This document shows, in pieces, positions 1 through 8,450 of a DNA stretch of 39,437 nucleotides. The notes beneath the pieces are model-generated. The model saw only the letters and a list, made by a program, of their open reading frames with translations, made no database searches and was not told the origin of the DNA. A program made the translations under genes and the position numbers. Each line of letters opens with the position of its first letter. Positions within the stretch are counted from its first letter, which is position 1. Origin of the DNA: a virus. Location: the IMG/VR virus record IMGVR_UViG_3300032311_001127, positions 1 through 39,437 of that record. The stretch is one strand, 5' to 3'.

Positions 1-153
1 CGCAATAAGTACGCCATACCAACCGTTCTGGCTAATAGAAGTAATAATCGCCCCGACGTCACCATCCCGAGGATTATCGGGGTGATTGGTAACCTGGTCG
101 ATTTCTACCCAGGCTACCGAGACATCGGGGCGATCACTAGCGGCTTTCGCCAC
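1..153 (-). CDS. ParB-like N-terminal domain protein, 3' part outside the window
   Basis: The frame is open from a GTG at 153 to the window edge, giving 51 residues with no stop. The visible part reads like the start of a ParB/Spo0J N-terminal (ParB/Srx fold) domain: a hydrophobic strand (VEIDQV), then HPDNPRDGD, matching the family's NPR box, then IITSISQNGWYGVLIA, matching the 'aSI..nG...pi.V' segment. ParB proteins bind parS and hydrolyse CTP; many phage relatives are instead stand-alone ParB-like nuclease or sulfiredoxin-fold proteins of unclear role. The GTG lies 2 bases after the stop of the holin-like gene, so it is probably co-transcribed with the lysis genes. No ATG is present in the visible part. 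Without the C-terminal HTH the family assignment is good but the function is open. A perfect parS lies at 33502-33517, which makes a partition role worth considering. Confidence 0.66.
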   Translation of the reverse strand, partial: MAKAASDRPDVSVAWVEIDQVTNHPDNPRDGDVGAIITSISQNGWYGVLIA

Positions 154-155
154 GA

Positions 156-563
156 TTACGCCTTTGGCTCCTCTTCGAGGTCGTTGATTCCGTCGCCGTC
201 AACATCGACCCAACCCTGTTCGCCGGCAAGGCTGCCAGCCAACTGGTCGGCAATGCCGTCGCCATCGGTATCAATTGCCGAACCGGCAATGTGTGCGGTG
301 CTTGCCTGCTCTTCGCGGGCAGCCTTTACCTTGCCAACACCAAACTTCGTGTCCTCTGGATTGAGGGCGCGAACGATTACCTGGAGGGTTGCCGCAATGG
401 CACCCGAGGCAACAGTTCGGAAGTCATCGTTGGTCATGTCAAGAATTGGTGCGCCGGTTGCAAGCATCACGGCAATACCCGTTGCAAGGCCGACACGGAA
501 CGCTTCGAGAAGCGCCTCGTCTATACCGGTGTTATCAAAAACCCATTTAATCTTTGCAAACAT
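156..563 (-). CDS. putative holin with C-terminal calcium-binding-like repeats
   Basis: A 135-residue protein directly downstream of the lysin gene, with a good ribosome site (AGGAG) before ATG 563. Residues about 20-42 form a hydrophobic segment (GLATGIAVMLATGAP) and residues about 48-67 form a second, amphipathic-to-hydrophobic segment ending in RALNPEDTKFGVGK. A basic/Pro-Asp end of this kind is typical of small phage holins of Gram-positive hosts. Holins form pores in the cytoplasmic membrane and time lysis. Unusually, the C-terminal 40 residues carry two Asp-rich loops, DTDGDGIAD and DVDGDGIND, that match the DxDxDG calcium loop of dockerins and thrombospondin type-3 repeats. Position and hydrophobic segments support holin; it could also be a virion or anchor protein. 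I do not know of a precedent for the calcium-type loops in a holin. Confidence 0.62.
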   Translation of the reverse strand: MFAKIKWVFDNTGIDEALLEAFRVGLATGIAVMLATGAPILDMTNDDFRTVASGAIAATLQVIVRALNPEDTKFGVGKVKAAREEQASTAHIAGSAIDTDGDGIADQLAGSLAGEQGWVDVDGDGINDLEEEPKA

Positions 564-575
564 TATGTTCTCCTA

Positions 576-1343
576 TTACTTCACTACGCCCGTACCGCCA
601 CAGCGTGGGCACGGTGCTGCCGGTGCCGCCGGCTGCGGTGCGGGAGCAACTGGCGCAGCAGCAACAGGTGCTGGGGCGACTGGCGCTACCGGCTGAGCCA
701 CTGGCGCTGGTGCAACCCAGCCCTTTGGCGCTGTGATGATAATGATGTGCTTGAATGCCGGGGCAACGTGCTTCTTGGACACGCGCTTTGAGTCGGCAAG
801 AGTGAGAAGAATCTTCTCGTCAATCTTTACGCCGAACTGCTCAGCACCCTTGCCGGAGCGCGTTGGGCACGCCCACTGCCAGCCGTCAATTGGGTCGTAC
901 ACGGCTGAAGTCATGTGACCGTACGTGCGGGTAGGCTGCTTCTGCTTGACCCACCACCAGCGCTGCCACTTTGCATGCCATGCGGAAACTTCGAGGTCCT
1001 TTGGGTAGCCAAATGGCTGCTCAACCCACACGCCCAGGGCTGCTCCGGCCTTGGCGGAGTTGATGACATCGTTCCAGTCCTTTGCCCAGCGGGCATCAGC
1101 GCCGAGAACTTTGGCTGTCTTTATAAGGTCGGCAAGCGTTGAGCCATTGTCGCTCACACCCTGCTTCTCAACGAAGCCGGTTGCCTTTGCCTTTGCCTTG
1201 ATGCCGTCTGCCGCAGAGAAGTCCTTGCCTGGAGCGTACTTAAACGCCCAGGAAACTGCTGCGGCTACGGATGATGGGCCGCAGTCGTCTAGAATGCCGC
1301 CCTTCTCTTCGTGGTCCAACTGACTCTTAACCTTGTACTTCAT
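576..1343 (-). CDS. C39-like papain-fold cysteine peptidase, probable endolysin
   Basis: A 255-residue protein, first gene after the promoter at 1385-1413. The N-terminal ~200 residues look like a C39-like (papain-fold) peptidase: Cys21 in DDCGPSSVAAAVSWA is the nucleophile, His143 in TYGHMTSAVYDP the general base, and Asp150 the likely third residue. Such domains in phages cleave peptide bonds of peptidoglycan, and the neighbouring holin-like gene fits an endolysin that acts on the cell wall at the end of infection. There is no signal peptide, as expected for holin-dependent release. Residues about 210-243 are a Pro/Ala/Val linker, followed by CPRCGGTGVVK at the extreme C-terminus, which resembles one CxxCxGxG unit of DnaJ-type zinc fingers. 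No classical wall-binding domain is visible. A peptidase role is well supported; the wall substrate is inferred. Confidence 0.75.
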   Translation of the reverse strand: MKYKVKSQLDHEEKGGILDDCGPSSVAAAVSWAFKYAPGKDFSAADGIKAKAKATGFVEKQGVSDNGSTLADLIKTAKVLGADARWAKDWNDVINSAKAGAALGVWVEQPFGYPKDLEVSAWHAKWQRWWWVKQKQPTRTYGHMTSAVYDPIDGWQWACPTRSGKGAEQFGVKIDEKILLTLADSKRVSKKHVAPAFKHIIIITAPKGWVAPAPVAQPVAPVAPAPVAAAPVAPAPQPAAPAAPCPRCGGTGVVK

Positions 1344-1384
1344 GGTGTCCTGCCTTTCCGGGTTGTACCCCGCTGATGTGGCAT

Positions 1385-1413
1385 ATCATACACTATGTAA
1401 CAAAAGCCCTCAA
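1385..1413 (-). promoter_or_regulatory. sigma70-type promoter of the lysis genes
   Basis: On the minus strand TTGAGG (1413-1408) is followed after 17 bases by TATGAT (1390-1385), giving a start near 1378 and a leader of about 35 bases before the lysin ATG. The -35 box lies inside the terminator-like hairpin that follows the tail fibre gene. The ten bases AGTGTATGAT around the -10 box recur exactly at the structural-operon promoter (33449-33458), so they may form a shared late-promoter motif. Confidence 0.6.
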
Positions 1414-1418
1414 GGCTT
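1399..1418 (-). terminator. short terminator-like hairpin after the tail fibre gene
   Basis: Minus-strand AAGCC / TTGAG / GGCTT forms a 5-bp stem (1404-1418) that includes part of the fibre stop codon and is followed by TTTTGTTAC. The stem is short, so termination is probably partial. It overlaps the -35 box of the lysis promoter. Confidence 0.4.
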
Positions 1419-4400
1419 AGCGGCTTTCCAGTTCGGAAATCCTTGCCTCTAGTTCTCGCACCCAGCCTAATAGTGCGGAAACTACGCCCATTTGGTCATA
1501 GCCTTCAGCAAGCCCGTTTTCTTTAAGTACTACACAGTCAAGGCCAGCCTCTTCCATTTCCTCAACAATAAAACCCAAACGTCGACCATAAATCTCTTGT
1601 CCGTGCATACCGCTATAGTGAACTGGTCGCAAACGCTTTACGGCATCAAGCACATGTTGATCAATGTCGGTAATGTTAGTTTTATATCTCCTAGAAGAAG
1701 AGGCCCTTGTAATGGTTAGCGAATCTCCTGCCGCTTGGGCCGGATACCACGTAGCGCTTAGCCCGGCATAAGTTGTTGGAGTTGCGGTTTGTTTATAGGA
1801 ACCCGCAGTCAAAACAACACTTGTGTTAAACCTAATTCCTCCAGCGCCCAAGCCGTCAGAGCCATTGTTGTAATCCATGCGGTAAGTTGTTTGCGATCCT
1901 GGGTAGAACAAATCTGCCTGAATGTCCGCAGCCCTGTCGACCGATGTTCCAGTGTTTGCCGTAATTACGCCAGAAGAGGCGACCGCAAAGTTGGCCAGCG
2001 CAGAGTTGGCAGATGACCTGAAGTACAGGGCGGAGTATCCGCCCACGGTTGTAGCGTCAACGTATAGGCCGCCACCGTTGGCAATAATATCCGCGCCAGC
2101 AATGTCGCCAGTAATGCTTGCCCCGCCGCTAACGGTTAGTTCTGAGCCGACAGCAAACGATCCGCTTGTCCTTAGAACGTTTGTGGCGCTTTGGTAAAGG
2201 TTACCACCGCCCGTGTACTTGGGAGTTGCCGTACTGTTGAATACCAACTCTCCATCTGCTGGGATAACAAGATTTGCAGTACCAATATTATTAAGGCCGG
2301 AATTGTTTCCAAGGATTAATGAGCCTGATGCAACTGCTCCTGCGTCACCTGTCGTTTGCTGGAATCGAGTAAGTCCACCGCCAAGGAATTGCAGGCTCTT
2401 GTACGCAGTAAAACTTGTTATCGTGCCACTTGCGGTTGTTCCAGTCGGCATTTGATAAGTGAAATTTCCCCCCGCCCCTGGTGTAACAGCAATAACTTTT
2501 GCGTTAGTAACATAAAAATTTGCAGGGGTAGTCGCTGTGGTAATAAACATTCCAACAAGGATGTCTGTTCCATCGTATGCCACTACAACGTTTCCAGTTG
2601 TTGTGTTTCTTGTCGCAGAATACCCAGCGCTCTTTACAAGGGTTCCATCTGTGAGGATCAGCGCGCCGCCCTGGGATGCGCTTGGCTGGAGTGTCAACTT
2701 TCCCGTATTTGTAGTGTTAAGTGTTGTGTCTGTTCCGATAACCGTAACGTTTGTTGCCGTCATTGACCCATCGTTTTCCACAAAGAAAGCGGCAGAGGTT
2801 CCCGTGCTTGTTGTCGCTCCGGCAAAGAATGCAAGCCCGTCGCTCGTGCTTGTCCGGTACAGGCCAGAGAACCATGGTGAGGAGGCAAGGGCGTTGTACA
2901 GCCTGTCTGATTCAATCTTCCATCCGCCGACTGAGCCACCGGTCACCGCAAGGTCGCTTGCACTTACTACGCCAGCGTTAGTGACGCTAAACGTTGCCGA
3001 TGCTCCTGCTGAGGATGTGGCGCCAGCAAAGAAGGCAAGCCCCGTGTCTGCTGTGGTATCTATAAGACCGGCATACCTTGGGGAAGCCCCCGTTGAGAGG
3101 TTTGTTAGCCTATCGGAAGCAAGTGTGTACCCGCCAATAGTGCCGCTTGTTGCTGTGATTGCCCCATCATTGGTCACAGAGAATTTTGCACTTGCCCCAA
3201 CGCTGTCTGTTGCTCCAGCAAAGAAAGCAATGCCGGTAGATGGTGTATCAAGAATTCCAGCATACTGACCCGAAGCGCCACCTGAATTTGTCAGGCTTGT
3301 TGAATTAAGCGTCCATCCGCCAATGAATCCGCCAGTGGCGGTGATGTTGCTGGTGGAGATTGTTCCAGTTACGCTTGCGCTTGTTGCTGTCATTGCACCA
3401 GCGCTTGTTACGCTAAAGGTGCCGCTATTGACGCTAATGACGTTTCCTGCCGCTGGGCCACCAGTAATAGATAGATTATTGGCGACCACTGACCCGTCGT
3501 TGAGCACCTCGAAGACTGCGCTGTCTCCTGCGCTGTTGGTTGCCCCGGCAAAGAATGCCCTTCCAAGCAGGACTGGATCAGCAACAACTCCGTAGAACTT
3601 AGTGGTTGCTCCAGATGTTGCTGAAGAGAAGAGTCGTGAACTTGCCAGCGTCCAGCCGCCAACGGTTCCGCCTGTGGCGGTAATGTCGGAGGCGGTAACT
3701 GCGCCAGCATTAGTTACGGCAAACGTTGCGCTTGAACCGGAAGTATTTGTTGCCCCAGCAAAGAATGCCAATCCAGTGTCTAGTGCGGTGTCGATGATCC
3801 CTGCGTACTTGCTTGCCCCAAGATTGGTTAATCGATCAGAAGCGAGAGTAAATCCACCAATTGCGCCGCTTTTTGCTGTGAGTGCTCCTTGCGGGGTGAC
3901 GCTAAACGGCGCCAATGAGGCAGTTTCCGACCCAGCGTAAATTGAATACCCGCCGCTTGTTGCAAGCGCTACGTATGAAGTGCTTGTGCCAGAGGAAAGT
4001 TTTGTTGACGCAAGCGTCCAGCCGCCCACCGTTCCGTCCTGGGCGGTAATTGTTCCTGTGTTGCTGACGGAGAAGTTTGTGCTCTGAATGGCGTTCGCGC
4101 CAAGGTTTCCAAGACTTACAGATCCAGCATTAATAAAATCCGCGTTGATGCTTACATTCGATGCGGTTGCAGTAATGATGTCCTGGCCGACGTTTGCTGG
4201 GTTCTTTAGGGCAAAGCCAGTACCAACGGTAAACCACGTACCACTTGCTGACTCGCCAGAGATTCTTGCCCCGGTGTAGACAAAGCCAGTTGCGGCAACT
4301 TCCGCCACGGCGCTTAATGTTGCACCCTGATAGGTGATGGTGTACGGGGCAGACGCGGTAATTGAAAGGACGTTAAACGCCCCGTTAAAGTCAGCATCTG

Positions 4401-7400
4401 TTGCCCATGGGGCGCTTGTTACGTCAATTGTGATGTTTTGCCCAACGGTTGCATTGACCGCTGTGGCTGTTTTTATCGTCACAATTCCGGATGCGCTTCT
4501 TGCTAGGTATGAAATTGCTACGGGGGCGTCACCGACGCTTACCGTTCCGCCAACGACGCTAATGTTTTTAGCAGTTACACCGCCTGATGTCGACACCCTG
4601 AACGGTGCTGTTGCAAAATTGCTGGAACTTGCCCCTGCCCAGAATCCATCCCCGCTCATGTGCGCCTGGCTTGGGCTGGAAGATCCCGCAGTAATAATCC
4701 CGTTGTTGTTTAGGACGACGTTCCCGCTGCTTGAAGAGATTGTCGCTGCGCCGACTGTCCAGCCACCGATTGACCCACCAGTCGCCGTAAGGTTGGACGC
4801 CGTCACGGCACCGCTTGTTGCAAGGGTAAACGCAGCGGAAGTTGGGTTTGCAGCGCCGCCCCAGATCCCCTGGAAGGTTGGGGTAATTGAATCTGGGTAA
4901 TTACCAACACGCACAACGCTTCCGCCAGAACCAACGGTAATCTCTGTTGCCTCAATGCCCGTAACGTTCAGGAAGTCGGCATTGAGGTTTGCAGTTGAGC
5001 CGTTAACCTCAAGAACCACATTTCCCGCATCATCGCGGATCGTTACGCCATCTTTGTCTACCTCAAACTGAGGAAGAGTTGCTGTTCCATCGGAAATAAC
5101 AGACATGCCAGTTGAGATGTTCAGTGTTCCCGCAGTAATCAAGTTTGCGGTCAGCGAGGAAATCTGCGCGCTTGTGATGGTTGCGTCTTCAATATCTACG
5201 GTTCCAGTAATCTTATTTGGTGATCTCCAAGTCGGTGTTGTCTCTTGGGTTGCAGTGCTTTCATTGCCGGTTCGGTCTACAGTAGAAACTTTGTACTGAT
5301 AAAGGTTCGTGTAGTTTGGGAATGACGTGTCGATGTAGACGTTGGTAGAGGTTTCCGCAATTTTTACCCATGGTTCGTTGGGGGTTGTTCCAGCGTTGTA
5401 CTGCTTTCGATAAACCTTAAACCTGTTGAAGTCGGTGTTGTTGGTGTTTTGATCTGGAATGGCAGGATCGTAGAATCCAAATCCCCAGGCGATCGCCATA
5501 GACTTAAGACTTGCGGTTACCGTAACCCCCGTAGGCGCATCTGGTGGCGTCGTGTCCGATGGCAAATCAACGGCTGAGTCAGTAAAGTCGGAGCGATTTC
5601 CCGTGCGGTCTTGTGCCGCAACTCGGAAATACAGCCTCTTTCCCGGCTCTGCCTGGAAAGAGTGCACAACATTTGCCACCTGACCAGTAGAGGTTGATCT
5701 AACTGTTGGTGTCTGCGCAACATTGATGACTTGCGCGTTAGCAAAGTTTGCATCGTATCCATACTGCACAACGTAGTTGGAGAAGTCGTCTTCTGCGCTT
5801 GGGTCCCACTGTGCAATGACTGTGGAGCGGGTTACGCCGTCAACCGTCTGAATGAGCGAAGCGCTGGGTGCCGTTAGGGCCAGGTTGGTTGGCCTTGTCG
5901 GTGGCAAGACGTCGTTAAGTCGCAGGGAAGCCTGCTTGATGTCGGCAAAGATCTGCGTTACGCCCTTCTTGATTAGCGACGGGTCGCTACCAAGGGTTGT
6001 TGTCCAGAAAATCCTGTCGCCAAGGAACTTACCCTTTGTTCCCTTAACGACAAGTGGCTCTGCAATATCATCTGCTTCCCAGATAAACGGAATAACCGTG
6101 CCCACTTCTGGCGCTTCCTCTAAGTGGTCGAACTCCCACGTCCGCATGGCAATGCCCTTCTCTTCCCAAAATGAGAGGGCCCTTGTCTCTGCCTTTACTT
6201 CTGAGTCAACGAGTTGATCGTTGAGGCTCGCCTCGACAACCTTGCCACCGCTCTCCCAAAGACCTGGAGCAAAGTCAAATGTTTTGTAGTAGTAAATATC
6301 AGGCTCGCCGGAAAGTCCTGCGCCACCCGCCGCTGGGGATGAGATTGAAAGAGAAGTTCCGGCTTGCGTTGCCTTAAGGCGCATGGCCATTCTTCCCGAA
6401 CCAACGTAAATTCGATATTGGGTGGCGGTTGGTACGGCGGCCCAGTTAGCAGAAAGTGTCCTGACCGGGGAGGGGGCTGCGACGTCTGCATCGGTGATGG
6501 TTTCTTTTGCGTATTTAACGTACACATCTCCATCTGGTGTTTCCGCGATAACTCGCACCCAGTACGTGTTTGCAGTAAGGGACCCGCCCAGCGCCTTTGT
6601 CAGAGAGAGACCAGCGTTGTACTCAACAGACTCTAGTTCGTTGGTATTCGTTGGGTCCTTGTACACACCGTAGACAAGCAGGCGGTTTGCAATTCCACTC
6701 GCCTCTCGCGGCGCCTTTGGGGTTTCAAAACCGCGCATCGGTATAGCGTATTCATTCTCAGATGGGCGGTCGGAAAATCCATAACTGCCGGTTATCTCAA
6801 TAAGGGAAAAGTCGGTCCACCCACAAGCACCGCTGGCGCCGCTTTTTCTTTTTGCAACTAGTCTTGCAGTGACTGCGGTACTGTGGGCCGTGGCAATAAC
6901 CCAGGTCTTGCACCAGCGCTGCTCGTCCGTTCCGTCAAAAGATACTGTTCTGTGCAGTTTTTGCGAGGTCCCAACCTGTGTGAGGCCTGCGGCATCGCTG
7001 TAGTAGCGCAACTCACAATCCCAATCAGAAGCAAAGTTTGCGTTTGCCCAGCCACGGACGCGCGCCATGTAGACACTATTTGCAGTGACATCAATTGGAT
7101 CAGACTTTGTCTCGTTGGTGCTGGATGAGGTTGAGGCAATAAGCGCATTGCCAAATCCGAACGGCCCACGAGAAGGTTGAATAGTGTGATTTGTTCCCAG
7201 TGTCCATTTGGTTGAAGAGGAATCAAATCGTGGATTCTCAACCAACTCCTGAGCCTTCTTGTTGGCGTAGTGAAGATTTTTTTCTGCGTCCACCCAGAAG
7301 ATTGCTCCCGTTTTGTCGCTGATAGTCTTCAACGCCTGCTTAAGGGTCTTACCGCCGAATGGGCTGGTCAGAACTACGCCGGTCTCTAGGACCGGGCTGA

Positions 7401-8442
7401 AGCGGTAGGAGTTCTCGGGGTCTGGCTCCCCGCCAGCAAGCACTTTGGCCGGCTTAACGTAGGTAGTGTTATTAATCCCAGGGTCTAGTGCTGGGTCGAT
7501 AGCGTTGAAGATGCCTTTGTAGTTGCCGTTTTCCGGATCGCTTGAGCCGGAAATAATGTCAACGTCGATGCTGCCCTTTTGAACATACTGCTCCGGGCTA
7601 GTAGTGGTATTGCTTACTGGGGTCGTAGAAAGCGAGTATGTTTCTGTTCCGGCGGCAATTGTCGCCTGCAGATACAGCCCAGTTGTGCCGATGCCCTGCT
7701 TAGCGTAAACAAGGTATTCGTCAACGCCAGCAACTTCGGTCCAGTCCAATTGTATTGTGCGAAGCGGCGTGTCCGTGATGTCGGCTGGGTTTACGTCGGA
7801 CGGCGTGATGTACTGCGTAATGTGCGTAAAGATTGTGAGTGGGTCGCCGTCCCCGTCAACTGCAATGACCCTGAAGGTGTAGGCGCCAGCAATAAGAGCC
7901 GAGCCGCCCGCAACCACCTGACTCGTTAGACCCGTTTCCGTTGCAAGTTCGTTCAGCGACTCCGAGACGTTCGGCGCGTTGTAATCCCGTACAACAAGTT
8001 CGTCAAGCAGCGCAGTGAAATCATATGCCTCCACCCTTTGCACGACGTGCGACGCACCAACTCGCTCCGTGTCGACGCTGCCGATTACGCCGCCCCACAG
8101 GACATTTTCCCCGTCTAGAAGTTTTACCTCTGCCCTGTTGGTCAAGTCAATAAAAAATGAGGTGTCGTGGATTGCGTCGCCAAGTCTTGGGTCCACATCT
8201 TCCGGGTCAATAGGGGCGGACTCCCCCGCCCACGATGCGTACTCGTCGTACCTTGTGGTCGAAAGCGGAAGGAACGTAAAGATGTCGAATCGCAGGGAGG
8301 TGTTCTTGTCTGTTGCCTGCTGATCCCACTGCAAGGACTGGAAGTCAATGCGCTCAGTTATATCGACCCACATGGGGGCCTGAACCGCAGATGATGTCTG
8401 CGGATACCCTGGTCGGAACTGGGCTATTACCTTAAACGCCAT
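1417..8442 (-). CDS. tail hub/fibre protein with FN3 domains, tandem repeats and S74 self-cleaving chaperone
   Basis: A 2,341-residue protein directly downstream of the tape measure gene, where siphoviruses encode the baseplate hub and fibres. Residues 1-170 look like a tail-tip/hub domain. Residues about 400-550 resemble a carbohydrate-binding-like beta sandwich, and about 840-1075 hold two fibronectin type III-like domains (TRPTNLALT..., DAPTGVTV..., with YQYKVSTVDRTGN). Residues about 1210-1900 hold at least seven diverged repeats built on GGWTLAS.RL ... FFAGAT ... FSVTN.G..TAS. These probably form a trimeric beta-fibre shaft. The C-terminus (about 2245-2341) is a peptidase S74 intramolecular chaperone: SSRRYKTNI gives the Ser2249/Lys2254 dyad, followed by LGFIVEEMEE and a coiled coil. 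The family trimerises the fibre and then cleaves itself off. Fusion of hub and receptor fibre in one chain is notable. The receptor is unknown. Confidence 0.82.
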   Translation of the reverse strand: MAFKVIAQFRPGYPQTSSAVQAPMWVDITERIDFQSLQWDQQATDKNTSLRFDIFTFLPLSTTRYDEYASWAGESAPIDPEDVDPRLGDAIHDTSFFIDLTNRAEVKLLDGENVLWGGVIGSVDTERVGASHVVQRVEAYDFTALLDELVVRDYNAPNVSESLNELATETGLTSQVVAGGSALIAGAYTFRVIAVDGDGDPLTIFTHITQYITPSDVNPADITDTPLRTIQLDWTEVAGVDEYLVYAKQGIGTTGLYLQATIAAGTETYSLSTTPVSNTTTSPEQYVQKGSIDVDIISGSSDPENGNYKGIFNAIDPALDPGINNTTYVKPAKVLAGGEPDPENSYRFSPVLETGVVLTSPFGGKTLKQALKTISDKTGAIFWVDAEKNLHYANKKAQELVENPRFDSSSTKWTLGTNHTIQPSRGPFGFGNALIASTSSSTNETKSDPIDVTANSVYMARVRGWANANFASDWDCELRYYSDAAGLTQVGTSQKLHRTVSFDGTDEQRWCKTWVIATAHSTAVTARLVAKRKSGASGACGWTDFSLIEITGSYGFSDRPSENEYAIPMRGFETPKAPREASGIANRLLVYGVYKDPTNTNELESVEYNAGLSLTKALGGSLTANTYWVRVIAETPDGDVYVKYAKETITDADVAAPSPVRTLSANWAAVPTATQYRIYVGSGRMAMRLKATQAGTSLSISSPAAGGAGLSGEPDIYYYKTFDFAPGLWESGGKVVEASLNDQLVDSEVKAETRALSFWEEKGIAMRTWEFDHLEEAPEVGTVIPFIWEADDIAEPLVVKGTKGKFLGDRIFWTTTLGSDPSLIKKGVTQIFADIKQASLRLNDVLPPTRPTNLALTAPSASLIQTVDGVTRSTVIAQWDPSAEDDFSNYVVQYGYDANFANAQVINVAQTPTVRSTSTGQVANVVHSFQAEPGKRLYFRVAAQDRTGNRSDFTDSAVDLPSDTTPPDAPTGVTVTASLKSMAIAWGFGFYDPAIPDQNTNNTDFNRFKVYRKQYNAGTTPNEPWVKIAETSTNVYIDTSFPNYTNLYQYKVSTVDRTGNESTATQETTPTWRSPNKITGTVDIEDATITSAQISSLTANLITAGTLNISTGMSVISDGTATLPQFEVDKDGVTIRDDAGNVVLEVNGSTANLNADFLNVTGIEATEITVGSGGSVVRVGNYPDSITPTFQGIWGGAANPTSAAFTLATSGAVTASNLTATGGSIGGWTVGAATISSSSGNVVLNNNGIITAGSSSPSQAHMSGDGFWAGASSSNFATAPFRVSTSGGVTAKNISVVGGTVSVGDAPVAISYLARSASGIVTIKTATAVNATVGQNITIDVTSAPWATDADFNGAFNVLSITASAPYTITYQGATLSAVAEVAATGFVYTGARISGESASGTWFTVGTGFALKNPANVGQDIITATASNVSINADFINAGSVSLGNLGANAIQSTNFSVSNTGTITAQDGTVGGWTLASTKLSSGTSTSYVALATSGGYSIYAGSETASLAPFSVTPQGALTAKSGAIGGFTLASDRLTNLGASKYAGIIDTALDTGLAFFAGATNTSGSSATFAVTNAGAVTASDITATGGTVGGWTLASSRLFSSATSGATTKFYGVVADPVLLGRAFFAGATNSAGDSAVFEVLNDGSVVANNLSITGGPAAGNVISVNSGTFSVTSAGAMTATSASVTGTISTSNITATGGFIGGWTLNSTSLTNSGGASGQYAGILDTPSTGIAFFAGATDSVGASAKFSVTNDGAITATSGTIGGYTLASDRLTNLSTGASPRYAGLIDTTADTGLAFFAGATSSAGASATFSVTNAGVVSASDLAVTGGSVGGWKIESDRLYNALASSPWFSGLYRTSTSDGLAFFAGATTSTGTSAAFFVENDGSMTATNVTVIGTDTTLNTTNTGKLTLQPSASQGGALILTDGTLVKSAGYSATRNTTTGNVVVAYDGTDILVGMFITTATTPANFYVTNAKVIAVTPGAGGNFTYQMPTGTTASGTITSFTAYKSLQFLGGGLTRFQQTTGDAGAVASGSLILGNNSGLNNIGTANLVIPADGELVFNSTATPKYTGGGNLYQSATNVLRTSGSFAVGSELTVSGGASITGDIAGADIIANGGGLYVDATTVGGYSALYFRSSANSALANFAVASSGVITANTGTSVDRAADIQADLFYPGSQTTYRMDYNNGSDGLGAGGIRFNTSVVLTAGSYKQTATPTTYAGLSATWYPAQAAGDSLTITRASSSRRYKTNITDIDQHVLDAVKRLRPVHYSGMHGQEIYGRRLGFIVEEMEEAGLDCVVLKENGLAEGYDQMGVVSALLGWVRELEARISELESR

Positions 8443-8450
8443 GCTTCACC

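Noticed and set aside
82-696. Plus-strand open frame across the holin-like and lysin genes
   Set aside because: Its C-terminal Gly/Ala run is the antisense of the lysin Pro/Ala linker, and the minus-strand genes have motifs and ribosome sites.
2537-3268. Plus-strand open frame of 243 codons opposite the fibre repeats
   Set aside because: It is the antisense of the repeat region; its apparent repeats are the shadow of the fibre repeats.
2750-4100. Fibre repeats as a CRISPR array or a diversity-generating retroelement target
   Set aside because: The repeats are coding, diverged and of unequal spacing, and no reverse transcriptase or template repeat is visible in the window.
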